Of a DNA stretch of 64,000 nt, positions 25,340 through 37,434 are shown piece after piece; the first letter of the stretch is position 1; each line of letters opens with the position of its first letter. Below the pieces are notes generated by a model. It did not search any database. It was not told where the DNA came from and worked only from the letters and a program-made list of their open reading frames with translations. The translations under genes and the position numbers were made by a program. The DNA is taken from the NCBI RefSeq assembly GCF_036370855.1, contig NC_088102.1, positions 44,491,835 through 44,555,834 on the forward strand, read 5' to 3'. Origin of the DNA: Dromaius novaehollandiae. Its lineage: Eukaryota > Chordata > Aves > Casuariiformes > Dromaiidae.

Positions 25340-27083
25340 CCTATCCCTAGGTCTCTTTTGGAATACAAAACTGCTGGTCTGCAGAAGTCAGTCTCCTTTT
25401 TGGCTCCAAAGGATCAGCAGTGACTCTCGCTGAACACAGAGGTAACACTTGCATTGCCTTTAGTGGACTGTGTTTGTGTCTGACATGGGAAGAATGTTAC
25501 TTGTCCCTTGCAAAGCTTCATAAAAATGCTGGGGATGGGGTTTCCTTTCATACTTCTTCAGGATGGGACAGAGTAGCTTTGCAGTGCAGATATCGAAAAG
25601 GAAGATTTGTTGCAATCATTCCTTGCCTGCAGAGGTACAGCAATAGCTTCAGTAGACAAGGGAGTTTGAGTCTGAGGCATTTATGTTCAGTACTAAATGT
25701 ATTAAATGCAAACAGGGTATCAGAACAGACAACTTCATATTTTTGAGATGTTCGAATCTTCAAGGTGGACTTCACAGAATTCCTGTTTGACTGTGCCAAA
25801 GCAATTTCCCTTTACAGTGCAGACAAACAAGTCAGGTTTACTTTGCTTGACTTTTTCTGATGACATTGCCACCCATTCAATGCAAACAGTTGCTGTAACT
25901 CACTGTCTCAGATTCCTCTGCCTGCACTGAGGATAAATACAGTGTGCGCCTTGACTTCTCATGCTTCCTTGTGTTAACTTAGGTGAGGCCCCGAACCAGA
26001 AACTCTTAATTTCATTGGTAAATCTTAGCAGTTACGGAAGTGATATCCGTGTTTGGTTAGTGACAGGTGATGGAAGCTTCCCCTGTTGTAGCTCTATAAC
26101 AAGGTGTTGTAGCACCTTGACTCTCATCTGGAGCACCATTACTTTTGCAGGCCTTGATCCTTTTACTCCACCAGAACTGAGAATTCCTTTAACTGTTAAG
26201 TTAAAGGAAATATGTCTGTCCCGTTGCTTGGAGATAGAGATTCATTTCTTTCTGAAGGGTCTGGATATATTTCTTCTCCCCATCTTGCAGTGGTAAAGGT
26301 TTCTACGTTTCCAGCTTTACATCCACTGGCTCCCTCACTGACAAAGCTATTTCTTTACCATTAAGGAAAGAGGAACAGTCCTGTGAAAACAGCATTATTT
26401 TCTCTTTTTAATGGCAGTGATTGAACAGTTAGTGCGGTACACCTGGCCATGAGGGATCAGGATGCGATGGCTATGCCATTGCAAAAGTGTGAGTTGCTCA
26501 TGATACTCCATGAAAGCAGTGGGAGAGCAGGGCCCAAGGTGATCCTATTCACAGAGAAGACACATTTTGTTTCGTTCCCAGCATTTTAATGCAATTGGAT
26601 CCTACTACTGCTTTGTGCAAACTGCAAGTGTCTTTTCTCTTTAGAAGATGATTTCCAAATACCATTCCTCCCTCATATAAGTAAGAAATTAACTGACTTT
26701 GTGAAAACAGCAGCATGGTTCCATCCTGGCTGAATTTATGTCTCTGGCCATTTTACCTGAAGGCCCTTTACTCTTGACAGAAACATAAGGTAAAAGTAAA
26801 TGTCATTGAAAGAGCCCTTTGTGTGTACCAGTAAAAAGGCTTTTGTGTGGGGAAGGCAGTGTGTGGAGGCTAGTTTGATGAACAGCCAAGGAGTGCCTAG
26901 GGTAGTGGTGTTAGTCCTAAGGTCTGCGTGGAATATGGCAAGAGCCTGTGATGGCCATACCGTGGAAACCCAGTGACTGGTTCAGACACAGGCCCCAGCC
27001 TGCCTCAGAACTGCATTTCCCCACAGTGACCCTCACTGTTGGCAACTTCCAGCTACGTTTCTCTGAGGAGAGATGCACCATTG

Positions 27084-27085
<2 letters not shown>
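25340..27085. other. Intergenic stretch
   Basis: I see nothing that I can name. Frames of about 70-110 codons lack coding signals. Confidence 0.6.

Positions 27086-27118
<33 letters not shown>
27086..27118 (+). repeat. Poly-T tract of 33
   Basis: An uninterrupted run of T from 27086 to 27118. No element is recognised next to it, so it may be a simple expansion or an old retroposon tail read from the opposite strand. Confidence 0.95.
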
Positions 27119-27121
<3 letters not shown>

Positions 27122-27867
27122 CCATATGCTTGTGATCAAGAAAGCCACTGCTGGGAGCTGGGACTCCTATTCTGTGTGGAGCCATGAAAGCAGGGACAGA
27201 TTAATAAAACATCAGAGTTTCTTCAACAGGATTATTGTAAGTGGTTTTCTTGAGTGTTGGTTGGAATAAGGATCAGAGAGGACAGGGATCTGTAATCCTA
27301 TTTATCTGAAGCCATATAATCTTCCTGAAGCTCTTTAATTACAGAGCAGTCAGATGGGCTGCTGCAGCCAGGCCCACCTGCAAGCCTGTTATTGAGAGCC
27401 ATGGGCAAAGAGGTCTCTCCCTGCAGGCTTGCGGCTCCACTTCAGGAACTGAGCTCTCTGAAGACCCATCTTTTCTGGCTCTGCTCCCTGAGGGAAACTC
27501 AAGAGCCACCATAGACTGCCATTGCCTATCTGCTTGCAGTGATATCTCTGGATCTGCTAAAGGGAGGGTTTGCTCAGTCCATCAAACCAAAATCACATTG
27601 CTGGGGTCTGTTTTGCCCTCAGGCACCCTCCTGCGCTGCAGCTCAGGGAGCAGCGAGGCAGCCCCAGGGGGCAGCCCCAAGGCCCCAGTGGCACAGCCAG
27701 CCCGGGGCAGCAGCAGGGCTCCCTCTCCCCAGCGATCCTGGTGGCCCAGGGCCTCCTGGGCACTGCAGCGGGTCACCCAGCCCCTCACCACTAGTCACTG
27801 GGGCAGATGGGGGAGTCTCGGGAGGTGGCCGGCTGGTACCCTGCCTCCAGCCCGGCTTGCCTGGGGG

Positions 27868-28150
27868 CATCGCGGGGAGATGGTGGGGGCGCTGGGGGGG
27901 GATGCTGCGCCCTGCTCGGGGGCATCCCCAAGGATGTCCGGGACCCCATGGGGGGATGACCGAGGCTTCGCGAGGAGACGCCAGGGGCGCTGCGGGGGGG
28001 ATGCTGCACCCTGCCCGGGGGGCATCCCCAAGGATGTCCGGGACCCCGCGGGGGGATGACCGAGGCATCGCGGGGACATGCTGGGGGCGCTGCGGGGCGA
28101 TGCTGCGTCCTGCCCGGGGGCATCCCGGAGCATGGCCGGGGCATGGTGGG
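27868..28150 (+). repeat. GC-rich minisatellite, unit about 99 bp, nearly three copies
   Basis: The landmark GATGCTGC recurs at 27901, 28000 and 28099, exactly 99 bases apart. Each is followed by (C)CTGC(C/T)CGGGGGCATCCC, and units 1 and 2 continue with CAAGGATGTCCGGGACCCC. Copies differ by a few substitutions and small G-run indels. Each unit has G runs of four or more that could form quadruplexes. The array lies about 450-740 bases upstream of the CREB3L1 start codon, in the promoter CpG island. Confidence 0.9.
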
Positions 28151-28293
28151 GGATGCCCTGCCGGGCGCGGGGGGCTGCAGCGCGGCGACCGGGGCCGCAG
28201 CGGGCCCGGCGGGGCGGGCTGCCCGGCGGCAGCCGCGCTGCCTTAAGGGGGTGTCGGCGAGCGAAGGCCCGCCCCGCGGCCGCTTCCCTATTC

Positions 28294-28362
28294 ATGAGGC
28301 GGGGGCGTGCCGGGCCGGCCGGGCGGCGCAGCCTGCCGAGCCCCTCCGGAGCCGGGCACTGA
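28294..28362 (+). promoter_or_regulatory. Upstream ORF 1 of CREB3L1 (22 codons, if transcribed)
   Basis: An ATG in the sequence TTCATGAGG opens a 22-residue basic frame that stops at TGA 28360. It lies 242 bases before the CREB3L1 start codon. Whether it is in the mRNA depends on where transcription begins, so it is a conditional element. Confidence 0.3.
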
Positions 28363-28487
28363 CAGCTGGCCCGAGCGGCACCCCGGCGCGGCCCGGCCCG
28401 GCGCGGCGCGGCGCGGCGCTCCCGGCCCCCGCAGGCAACTCGCTCCCGCGGCGGCGCCGCGCCTCCGGCCCCGGCGCCCGGCGCCCC

Positions 28488-28553
28488 ATGGGCCGCCGCC
28501 GGCCCCTGGGCGACGGGACCGTGCCCTGCCCGCGCCCCGCGGCGCCGCAGTGA
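28488..28553 (+). promoter_or_regulatory. Upstream ORF 2 of CREB3L1 (21 codons)
   Basis: An ATG at 28488 opens a 21-residue frame (starting MGRRRPLGDG) ending at TGA 28551. This is 51 bases before the CREB3L1 start, out of frame with it and not overlapping it. Its context is moderate (C at -3, G at +4). A frame this close to the start is very likely in the 5' UTR. It could damp translation and allow release when eIF2 is phosphorylated, as known for other stress-response factors; that role is inference. Confidence 0.5.
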
Positions 28554-28604
28554 GCCCGGCCGGCGGAGCGCGGCGAGCGCCGGAGCCGCCCCGCCGCGGG
28601 CACC

Positions 28605-28712
28605 ATGGACAGTATCCTGGAGCCCTTCCCCGCCGAGCGGCTCTTCCCCGCCGGCGGCCCCGGCTTCCTCGACCTCGGCGACTTCAGCGAGGCGGATTTC
28701 CTCAGCAATGTG
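28605..28712 (+). CDS. CREB3L1: CREB3L1 coding exon 1 (residues 1-36)
   Basis: The start codon at 28605 has a strong context (A at -3, G at +4). It opens 36 codons beginning [15 protein letters not shown] and ending in DFLSNV, rich in acidic and bulky hydrophobic residues as expected for the start of the CREB3L1 activation domain. The exon ends in phase 0 at a GTAAGG donor (28713). It lies in a CpG island, which fits a first coding exon. Upstream in-frame codons do not give a credible longer N-terminus, and the MD(S/A)-x-LEPFPA-RLFP start matches the family. Two short upstream frames precede it. Confidence 0.96.
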
Positions 28713-30498
28713 GTAAGGGGCGCACGGGGCGGCCGCGACCGCCGGCAGCACGCGCACGGTGTCCCCGCGAGCGGGACGGGGCACGCGTGGGGACCCGGCG
28801 TGTCTCCCGCTGCGCGCTCGGCTCCCGGGGCGGCGTGGCCCGCGGGTGCGTGTGCCTGGGTGCCTGCCCCGGGGCTCGCATGCACCGGGCGTGCCCGGCC
28901 TGTGTGCGGCGCCCCGGGGGTGCGTGTCCCGGGGTGCCCGTCCTCCCGCTGCCCACGGCCAGCGTCTCCCGGGGCCAGCCCCGCGCCCCACTGCCCAGGG
29001 GCATCGTGCAGCGGGGCACCCGAGGGTGCCCGCCAGAGATGCCTGCTGGAAGATAACTGTTTCTTCTTAAAATGCCCTTTTTAAAGGCTCCTGCCTTGGG
29101 GAGAAGCGTGCGGTCCAAGGGGCAGCACACGACCTGCCGCAGCTCAGCTCAGACAGCACGGGAGGCACGGTCGGGTGGTGTCGGGAGACCTTTCGGCTCA
29201 CTGCTTGTTTTCATGTGCTTATAACTTTTTTGCAGAGTGGCATTTGGGAGATGAAGTGTCTCCCGCCTGTTAAAGCTGGGATGATTTACTTTGGAGAGAA
29301 GGGTGAGGGGGAAGAGTGACTTGGGAGAAAAATGTATTGCCAGTCCCAAGAAACCAAAGGGGCATTGTTCATCTCTAAGGAAACTGCCCAGCCTCTCCAT
29401 GGAGTCATGCGAGTCCTGAGTCCAGCAGCTCCAGGAACACTGCCCCTAGGCTTTTGGCTGTCCTGCCTGAGCAATGGGAGCTGTGTTTTTGGTGGAAGCT
29501 TGTGCTGAAAATCCTGCTGCCCCTCTGCCAGGGAGGATGCTGCCTTGATGATGAAGCACTCCACGTCATGGGTGGGCTGGGATGAGGGTGGAGGGATCCT
29601 TCCATGCTCGGCAGGGAGGCACTGCCTGCATTCAGGGCTCCCCCAGCCTCCAAGCAGCTTCAGCCATGGGACAGTGTGCCTGCCACAGACCAGGCTTCCA
29701 GGCAGAGAGATTTTAGCCCTGCTTGTTATTCCCTTGACACAATACTGGCACCTCCTGTGTTCCCAGTGCAGCACTATGAGCATCTCTGAGCACCAACCTT
29801 GCAATGGGAGGAGGGGTGATGCCAGCACCATGACATAGGAGTGAGAGGCAGGGAGATGGGAGCTATAGCCATTAAGCACCTGATAAATCCACTTCTGCTT
29901 TCCTAAGCAGAAGTCTGAAGCCTTTTATGCAGCCTCCCTTGTGAAGGAGATAGCAGAGAAACAGAATTTGCATATATGTTAAGTGCACCACACTTGGTGT
30001 GTGGAGACACACTGGGTCTGGAAGAGAGATAATCAGCAGCCAATCCTGTCTCTCAGAAATCTTACCAACTCCTAATTTCCAAGATGCTCCTGTGCCTCAG
30101 GGATTAATGCCAGCTGGGTACTATGGGAGGCAGTAGACTCACCTTGTTCGCAGAACTGCCAATGGCAAGTCACCCTGAGACTGAATGCTTGCTCACACTC
30201 TGAGGCATTTGCATACATCTGAAAGACCTGTTGTTATGAGTCTTGTGTTTTCCCTAACTCCATCTACATCAAACATGAATGAAGCTGTGCTGATAGAGAA
30301 GTGCTTTATGCCAATACTATTTATCCTCTTACCTCCATGAAAATAATATGGAATGACATCAGTCCTTTTATAGGTGCAACATGGGCTGCGATAAGAAGGC
30401 AGAAAACCCCTTAAAAACATACAGGGTACCTCCTTATAGTTTGAATACATCTTCTGTGTGCAAGCAGACCATGTGAAAAAGAAGCTTTTGTGTAAGAG

Positions 30499-30512
30499 TG
30501 CCATCTGGTGCC
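30499..30512 (-). promoter_or_regulatory. Candidate CTCF site (minus)
   Basis: On the minus strand GCACCAGATGGCAC matches the CTCF core at 13 of 14 positions. It lies about 1.8 kb into intron 1. Confidence 0.45.
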
Positions 30513-31404
30513 ACCTGCCAGGACAGTGTGTTTAAAGTACGCACTGACCATGAAGAGGCTGGCTCTTTCCCTACCTTATTTAAATGGCCTTTCTGCTTGC
30601 AATGCAGCTTCTCGAAGTAGCCTGCTCTGGTCTCCACTTTCATTAGGTTGCAGTGACTCTGACACTGTTGCGCTCAACTTACCAGTAGAAAAAGAAAGGC
30701 TTTGTGTTTTTTTCTCCCAACTGCCAGCACCATAAACTTCCCTGGAGTATGAGAGTCAAGCTGATACCTTTTCTTCCTCTGTATGATAAATAGAAGAGAT
30801 TCTGTAGCTGTTGCTATCAAATCTGTTGATGATATATGAGCCAGAACATAATATATCACTCTCTTTGTTCTAGTTCTGCATGATAACATGGTGGAAAGGA
30901 ATACACTTACATTTTGTTACTAAATTCAGCAATTCTCATGGGATCTTGAAATCTTTTGAGAAGATCTTCTTACATAGAACTGTGCAGAGCATCACGGTGC
31001 ACAATAGCGCTCAAAGTTGCCAGTGCCTTTGCTTCAAAGATGGGCAAACTTTTCCAGATATTGTTCAGCAAGTATTTTTTTTTAGAACAGGAATTTTGGC
31101 CAGTATGAAACTTTTTCTTAGGAAGATTTCCTCTGTTCAGAATTGAAGCGAAAAGAAAGAAAGGTTGGATGAACCTTCATATTCCTTACTGACAAGGCCA
31201 TGCTCATTTGGGATGAGAAATACATTGTTCTGAACTATTCTCCTTTCTTGAACACTAGCACTCTTAACTAGTCATCAGTCCTTTAAAGAATGATTCTCTG
31301 CATTGTTCATTTGATGGTATGACAAACTGAAGTAATGAGAGCACATCTGTAGATGCATCCTTGATGAGATCTGTGTGCTTGAAAAAGAAAAAAAAATACT
31401 GATG

Positions 31405-32225
31405 TGAATGTCTGGGGGCTGCCATTCAGAGGGACCTAGACAGGCTAGAGGAATGGGCTGACAGAAGCCTCATGAAATTCAGCAAGGATAAATGCAATCT
31501 CTTGCACCTGGGATGAACTAACCCCCTGCACTGGTACAGGCTGGGCATGGACTGACTGGCGAGCAGCTCTGCTGGAAAGGACCTGGTGTCTTGGCTGAGA
31601 GTAGCTAAACATGCTGGCAGCAAAGGGGGCTAGTTAGCAGTGTATCAGTAGGAGCACAGCCAGTACGTTCCTAGAAGGAAGTGATTACCCTCTCTTTCTT
31701 TGGTAATTGTAGAACTGCATCTGAAATACAGCCTCCAGTGTTAATCCCTGATACCAGAAAGATGTTGATAAATTTGAGTGAGCCCAGGGGAGAGACACTA
31801 AGATAGTCAGGGGCAGGAGCACAGACCCTATGAGGAGAGGCTCATGGAACTGGACTTTGTTCAGCCTGGAGAAGAGAAAGTTTTGGGGAGACCTAACGGC
31901 AGCCTGCCAGCATTTGTGAAGAAGTTACTGAGAAAATGGAGCTAGGCTCCTTATGTAAGTGCACGGCAGGAGGATGAGACTGGAACAGGGAAGGCTTAGA
32001 CTGGGTACAAGGAAACAATCTCTCACTGTGAGAACAAATAAGAATGGAGCAGGCTGCCCAGAGAGGCTGTAGAGCTCTGTCCCTGGAGGTTTCCAAGACC
32101 TGACTGGATAAAGCTTTGGGCAACCTGGTCTACATTTAGTGTTGGCTCTGCTTTGAGCAGGAGGTTGGACGAGAGACCTCCTGAGGCCCCTCCCAACCCA
32201 CATGAGTCTCTGATTATATGATGTT
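31405..32225 (+). repeat. CR1 LINE 3' region (plus)
   Basis: This is a roughly 0.8-kb fragment in forward orientation. Segments include GAGGGACCTAGACAGGCTAG, TTCAGCCTGGAGAAGAGAAA, GGAGCAGGCTGCCCAGAGAG, CCTGGAGGTTTCCAAGACCT and CTGGATAAAGCTTTGGGCAA, ending with GATTATATGATG, the CR1 3' terminal repeat. The reading frame is broken, so it is inactive. Confidence 0.92.
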
Positions 32226-35200
32226 TTGTTTTGAAAAACTTAACGAAAGTGGTGTCTACTTGGTATTTGGAGAGCAGTTCTTCAAGGAACACAAAATGCT
32301 TCTTTTTAGTTCACTTAGCTTCTGCTAACAAGACCTGCATACAATGACTGCTAACAACAGTATCAGAGTCTCCTTTTACTCAGGAAGCTGCTGACTGCTC
32401 TCGAACTTAGAGAACTGCATTCACCTTTTTTTGACAGAAAGAACCCATCATAAATAAGGCTAATCCTTCATGCAACGTTTACTTATCAATTCCACCTGTC
32501 TGTCTTCAGTACAGTCCAAACTACCCTTCCATATTTCTAGTTGTTCTTGCTAGGATCCATCTATTCACTTACAATGTATTATAGCTGCAATCAGAGAGCT
32601 CTTTCATTCTCTCTCAGCTCTTATCAGCATTGTGAAACTCTTCAAAATGCTTATCTTTTGAGTCAGATTCACCACTATGCTCCACTGGGTTTATCATACT
32701 GCAGTGTCAGAATGAAGCCAGGATAAACCAGCACAACAGGATGCGTGTGTTTCTTTTTAACCCTGTACCCCAGTGGTTTGTTTTTTTCCTATGTTTCTGC
32801 ATTTTATAGTATGAAAAATATCTTCCAAGGTGGCTTTGGAGGTTGGCTGTTCATGTAAACACAGCTTTGTTTTTGACTCTATGCTCTTCAAAGCATATTC
32901 TGTATCTCCATCTAAAAAAGACTTCAAGACAAAAAAATATTCTATATGCTAGGTGAGTTCTCCCCTGTTAGAAGTTGCAAAATGGAAATTCAAAATGTTT
33001 CAGTAGCCTTAACCAAGCTCTTTGGGTGAATGCACTGCAATGTGCTCTTTCATTGTGTGATCCTGTAAGCCAAGGCAACGTCAAAAGTGGTATCTTCTGG
33101 AGCCTACCAGGATATAGCAGAATGGCAAAAGAACTTCCTTGTCTTTGTAGGCTTCTCCTTGGGTGTAAACTGGGTTTTGTGCCTACTGTCTGCTCCTTCC
33201 ATTAATATTGTCATGTCCCACAGACAGCAGGAAGGTAGCCGGACTGTATGTAGTGAGCAAGCTAAAAGCAGTGCTGGCAGAACTCGTAGATGGTGCTTGC
33301 CCTGAAGGTAAATACAAGCTATTCACCATGGTTGACCATGGTTGGCCTGTACAGACTTCTATTCCTCTTATGCCTACTAAACAGACATAAAGAGCACTTA
33401 AGTGGTGCTTAAGTCTTTTGCTGGCCTTTGAGTTTCATGCTGTGTAAGCTCCCTCCCACTATCTCTGCACATCGTGAAGATGAAGAACTCAGGCATGATT
33501 TTCTCATTCATTTCTCATTCCTTCCAGCTGCTACAGAAGAAAGCTCAGCTGTAATGGGAGGCAGACATCTATCTCTGGGATTGATGGTAGTCCTGCATGA
33601 GGACACATGCAGAAAGTATCATGGCCTTTTGTTCCCTGCACGTAGTAAAGTTTGGTCAGTGAGACATCCCTGGCTAGTCAGCCAAGTACTGGGCAAGGCA
33701 AGACTTTTTTCTTTAAATTTTGTTTAGAATTTGCCAGTCAGAGATTCCTGTGGGATCTGGACTACAGATACAGAGAGAACTGTCACAGCTGTCAGACCTG
33801 GCCTGAAGAAAATGAATCTTAAAATAATAGTTCCCAGATTTTCCTTATTTCACAAGTCTCTCTGGATCTATCTCATAGTTCCCTCCACCTCATCTCCAAG
33901 TTGCTCCTAGTCATCTTGTAGCTGGACTTATATCTGCAGAGGTCCAAGAAGCAGGATGAAAACCAATACAGTTGAACACAGCAGTTCATAGTGCTCTCAG
34001 CCTACATCATCATTACCACAGGGTCTTCACCAGGAAATGTATTTCCATTTTGGTAATGAAGAGGAGGAGAGATGTGAACTTCCTTTGGAAGCCTCTAGGC
34101 AAATACTCCCTCCATACCAACTGGGGATCATTTATGTATCCCTCTCTCCGGAAGGAAACTGAGAAACATTTGGAATACTCTACCTGAATAAAAATGTTCA
34201 CCTGTTGGACAACTGTCAGTACATGCTGAGGATCTGCTGCCCAAAAGGCTCATCTCAGCCAAAGCTGAAGAACTCTTTAGCTACACTGATAGATCCAAGC
34301 TGAGAGACAGATTATAGTTCAGAGCAGGAGCACAGTGTCTAAAAAAGAGTTAAACAATCATCTTGGTGAGAAAAAGCAGGAAGGACTTTGGTGAAAAGCT
34401 TGCAGAGTAAACAAAGGCAAAATTTGGCAGGGGGGGGAGCACATCTGTGCATACAGTCCACTTCCCCCGAGGATGTCAGCAGCACCAGCTGGGAGATACT
34501 GGAGATGTGTACAGCTCCAGCCATGTCTGCCAGGCAGTCACCATCCCCTCTGGCATGTGGCAGTCATTCACTGCCACCACTGCTTTCAGATAGCAGGAAA
34601 CCTGAGAGTCTTATCTGTGTGGACTAGGCTGTGGAAAAACTCTGAGGTTATCTACCAGCCCACTGGATCTCCTCCTGGTAACAGTGCTGAGTGCCTCAAG
34701 CATGGCCTGTTTGACTGCGACTACCAGGGAGCTTCTCTTGGCAATGCTTGTGTCAAGAGAAGCGCCATATCCCATTCTTTAGCAAAGTAATCCTCCCTAC
34801 CACCACCCTCAGACAGCAGTGTGCACACGCAGCAAGGAAGGGCATGAGCCAGCCTGGTGGCCTGTGAGCCCCCAGCAGGGTGGCAGGGGGCACCCCAGCC
34901 TGGCTGAGGTGCTGAGTGCTGGTGCAGAAGGTCCTGCCATGCCATGCACCCATTTTCCAGAGGCACAATGAGCAGGCTGGGAAGAATATTTTGGGGCAGG
35001 AAAATACACAACCAGCATTTTGCCCTCATCAGGTAACTTGAATATCTTAGGAGCTTTTAGCAGTGCTCCTGGTCACCTGTTAGCTGTTTATTAGAAAGTT
35101 TCAGGTCCTGAGGAGTATCAGGATGTTGGAAAATTCCTTAGTGCCTGGTGGATTCTGAATACCACGCTATGAGTGTGGGGTTCATCAATGCAAAGTGTAT

Positions 35201-35427
35201 TGTGCTGCCCAGGAGCCCATCCAACACTGTGCTGGCCCTGCTGAAGACTGCAATGGAACTGTCTCTGCTAGAGACTTGTAGTCACAAACAAGGAAAGAAG
35301 AGATTTTTCTGAAGCAGAGCCTTTCAGGGAAATTCTAGAGAGAGTGATTTCATAGCCACAGATGGAGTCTCAATATTCAAAATACATCACACTCCTGTGT
35401 TTCCTCTGAGAAACATCTGGTCCAGGG

Positions 35428-35765
35428 CTCACAGAATCCCAGAATGGTTGAGGTTGGAAGGGACCTCTGGACATCATCTAGTCCAACCCCCCCTGCTCAA
35501 GCTGTGTCACCTAAAGCATGTTGCCCAGGACCGTGTCAAGATGGCTTTTGAATATCTCCAGGGATGGAGACTCCACAACCTCTCTGGGCAACCTGTTCCA
35601 GTGTTCTGTTACCCTCACAGTAAAGAAGTTTTTCCTTATGTTCAGACAGAACTTCCCATGTTTCAGTTTGTGCCCATTGCCTCTTGTCCTATCACTGCGC
35701 ACCACTGAAAAGAGGCTGGCTCCCTCCATTTGTTCTCAGAACATCCCTGTAAATTTTAAGACTGT
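35428..35765 (-). repeat. CR1 LINE 3' fragment (minus, avian type)
   Basis: The left edge reads CACAGAATCCCAGAATGGTT, then GAGGTTGGAAGGGACCTCTG and CATCATCTAGTCCAACCCCC. The right part contains CAACCTCTCTGGGCAACCTG and TTCCAGTGTTCTGTTACCCT. This is the classic avian CR1 3' end in reverse, better preserved than the other copies. Confidence 0.95.
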
Positions 35766-37426
35766 CGTATTTAGTTAGCATTTGGCATAGTATTTGTTCA
35801 CTATTTAAAGAATTCTTGTGGTGTAAAGGAAGTGAATGAAAATACATCACTCTCTGGTAGTGTTTGATAGTGTCTCCATGACAGCCGCATGGCAAGTTCT
35901 CTTCTCATAGCCACAGGTTTAGGATTGTGCTTGATATGAAGGAGATTTGATTCTCAAGACTGGTTTATATCATTGCATTTTAGCAAAGGGATGTGTCAAC
36001 TTGCTAAAGCCTGTGCATCCTTCATTAGTTTGTCCTGTTGTAGAGAGTCCATCACAGGAAGCCAGATGAGATGCAAAAACTTACTGGAGACTCTCCTCTG
36101 TATCTCCAGAAATATAAGGGAACAGGCAGAGCACTAATGGGAAAGTGGATTGTTATAACTCAACTAAGAAACAGCTAAAAGCCATCTTTCAGCCTGATTT
36201 GGCTGGAAGACTTCCCAGTTATGTGCTAAGGGGTCAGATACATTCACCAATCCCTCACCAGTCCTTGTGCCCACATTGTTCCTCTGCAGGAGAGATATCT
36301 GTCGGAGGGGCCAAGTGTGTTAGTCCTCAGTTCCAGGCCAGTCTCAGTCCTGGCATAACCACATCCCACACACCCCTGCTTCTGTTGCACTTTCTGCTGG
36401 GGACTGTATTTTCCCCTCTTTGCTCATTTGAACTGCTGGGACTTCATGTCTGCCTTGGAGACAGGAAGTGATAGTGAGGGTGGATCCAGGACAGCGCTTC
36501 TTGGCTGCCCCCCACACTGGCATGGTGGCTGTCTTGCTGCAGGAGGTGACTTCTGCACATGCCACTTAAACACAGTTGGGAATCCTCTGCCCCAAATCAT
36601 CCTGAAATTGCACTCAATAGTGTTTTCAGCCTGGTGATAAGACAGGATGGTGCTTGCAGGAGCCCTTTTCTCATTCTTTCCTGTCTTTGGAGCCTAACTT
36701 GTGTTGTGAGTTGTTAGACGTTTTCTTAGGTTGCTGTCTTTTTTTTTTTCATCAGCCCTCAGACCAGAAATAGCTGAAAGGATGTGAGGAACTCAAGGGC
36801 AAGGCCAGAGCAGCAGGGGCTGCAGGTAGTATGCTGAAAGGCAGGCTGTGTCTTTCAACCCAGTTGCTCCCCACGTGTCTGCTGTGCAATGTTTACATCT
36901 GTCTAACCTATTCCCGGCTGCTCAAGAAAACAAACTTTTGCTTTGCCTCTCCTGCAGGGACACATGATTTAAGATTTTCCTTTTCTGTAGTCTCTTGAGC
37001 TTACCTGAACTCTCCAGCCATTCTCCTCTTGCCCATCCCTTTCTTAGTTTTTTTATCCACCATCTCTTCTCTTTCTTTGCCATCTCTGCTTTTATTCCTT
37101 TTTCTTAAATCTGTTAAAGGCTGTCTGTCTTTGAAGTCATCTGGATATGCTCTGGTCTTGTGATAGATGCTTGACACTGATCTTGATGTGTTGTTCATTT
37201 TCATGAAGTCTGTAAATCCACAGGCTCTTTCACTCCTTTCCTTCTCTTCTTTGTAAAAACACATCCTATTTTATCTTTTTACTCTATAAGATTGCAGAAA
37301 TTCCTTGTACAGGATGGAAACAATGTGGATGGCTATTCTGATTGAAATGAGTGTGTCATTTAAACCAGTACTGGGATAGATGGGGTAGTTAGTTCCATCT
37401 GTAGGACTCTAATGTGATGTCTTGTA

Positions 37427-37434
37427 TGACGTCA
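37427..37434. promoter_or_regulatory. Palindromic CRE in intron 1
   Basis: TGACGTCA is a full CRE octamer. CREB/ATF-family proteins, including the CREB3 group, bind CRE-like and related elements. A single octamer can occur by chance. Confidence 0.3.

Larger units (their letters stand above)
27640..29050 (+). promoter_or_regulatory. CREB3L1: CpG island promoter of CREB3L1
   Basis: This is a dense GC and CpG stretch surrounding exon 1. It contains Sp1-type boxes (for example GGGGCGGGCT at 28211 and GGCGGGGGCG near 28299), a GCGCGGCGCGGCG run near 28400, and no clear TATA box near a fixed start. The transcription start is probably between about 28250 and 28480, but nothing in the sequence fixes it. 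The left part is a minisatellite (separate entry). Overlapping long frames on both strands here are composition artefacts. Confidence 0.75.

Noticed and set aside
27539-28991. Frames of 235 and 398 codons around CREB3L1 exon 1
   Set aside because: They translate the minisatellite and GC-rich promoter. They conflict with the well-supported CREB3L1 exon, and their Pro/Gly/Arg runs match no family.
31426-32292. Minus-strand frames over 31426-32292
   Set aside because: They are antisense reads of the CR1 3' region.
34879-34895. GGTGGCAGGGGGCACC as a fourth CTCF site
   Set aside because: Only about 11 of 14 core positions match and the upstream C positions are wrong; too weak.
37001-37264. Lys/Arg/Glu-rich minus-strand frame of 87 codons
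   Set aside because: It is the reverse of a pyrimidine-rich stretch; the composition explains the charged residues, and there are no splice signals.
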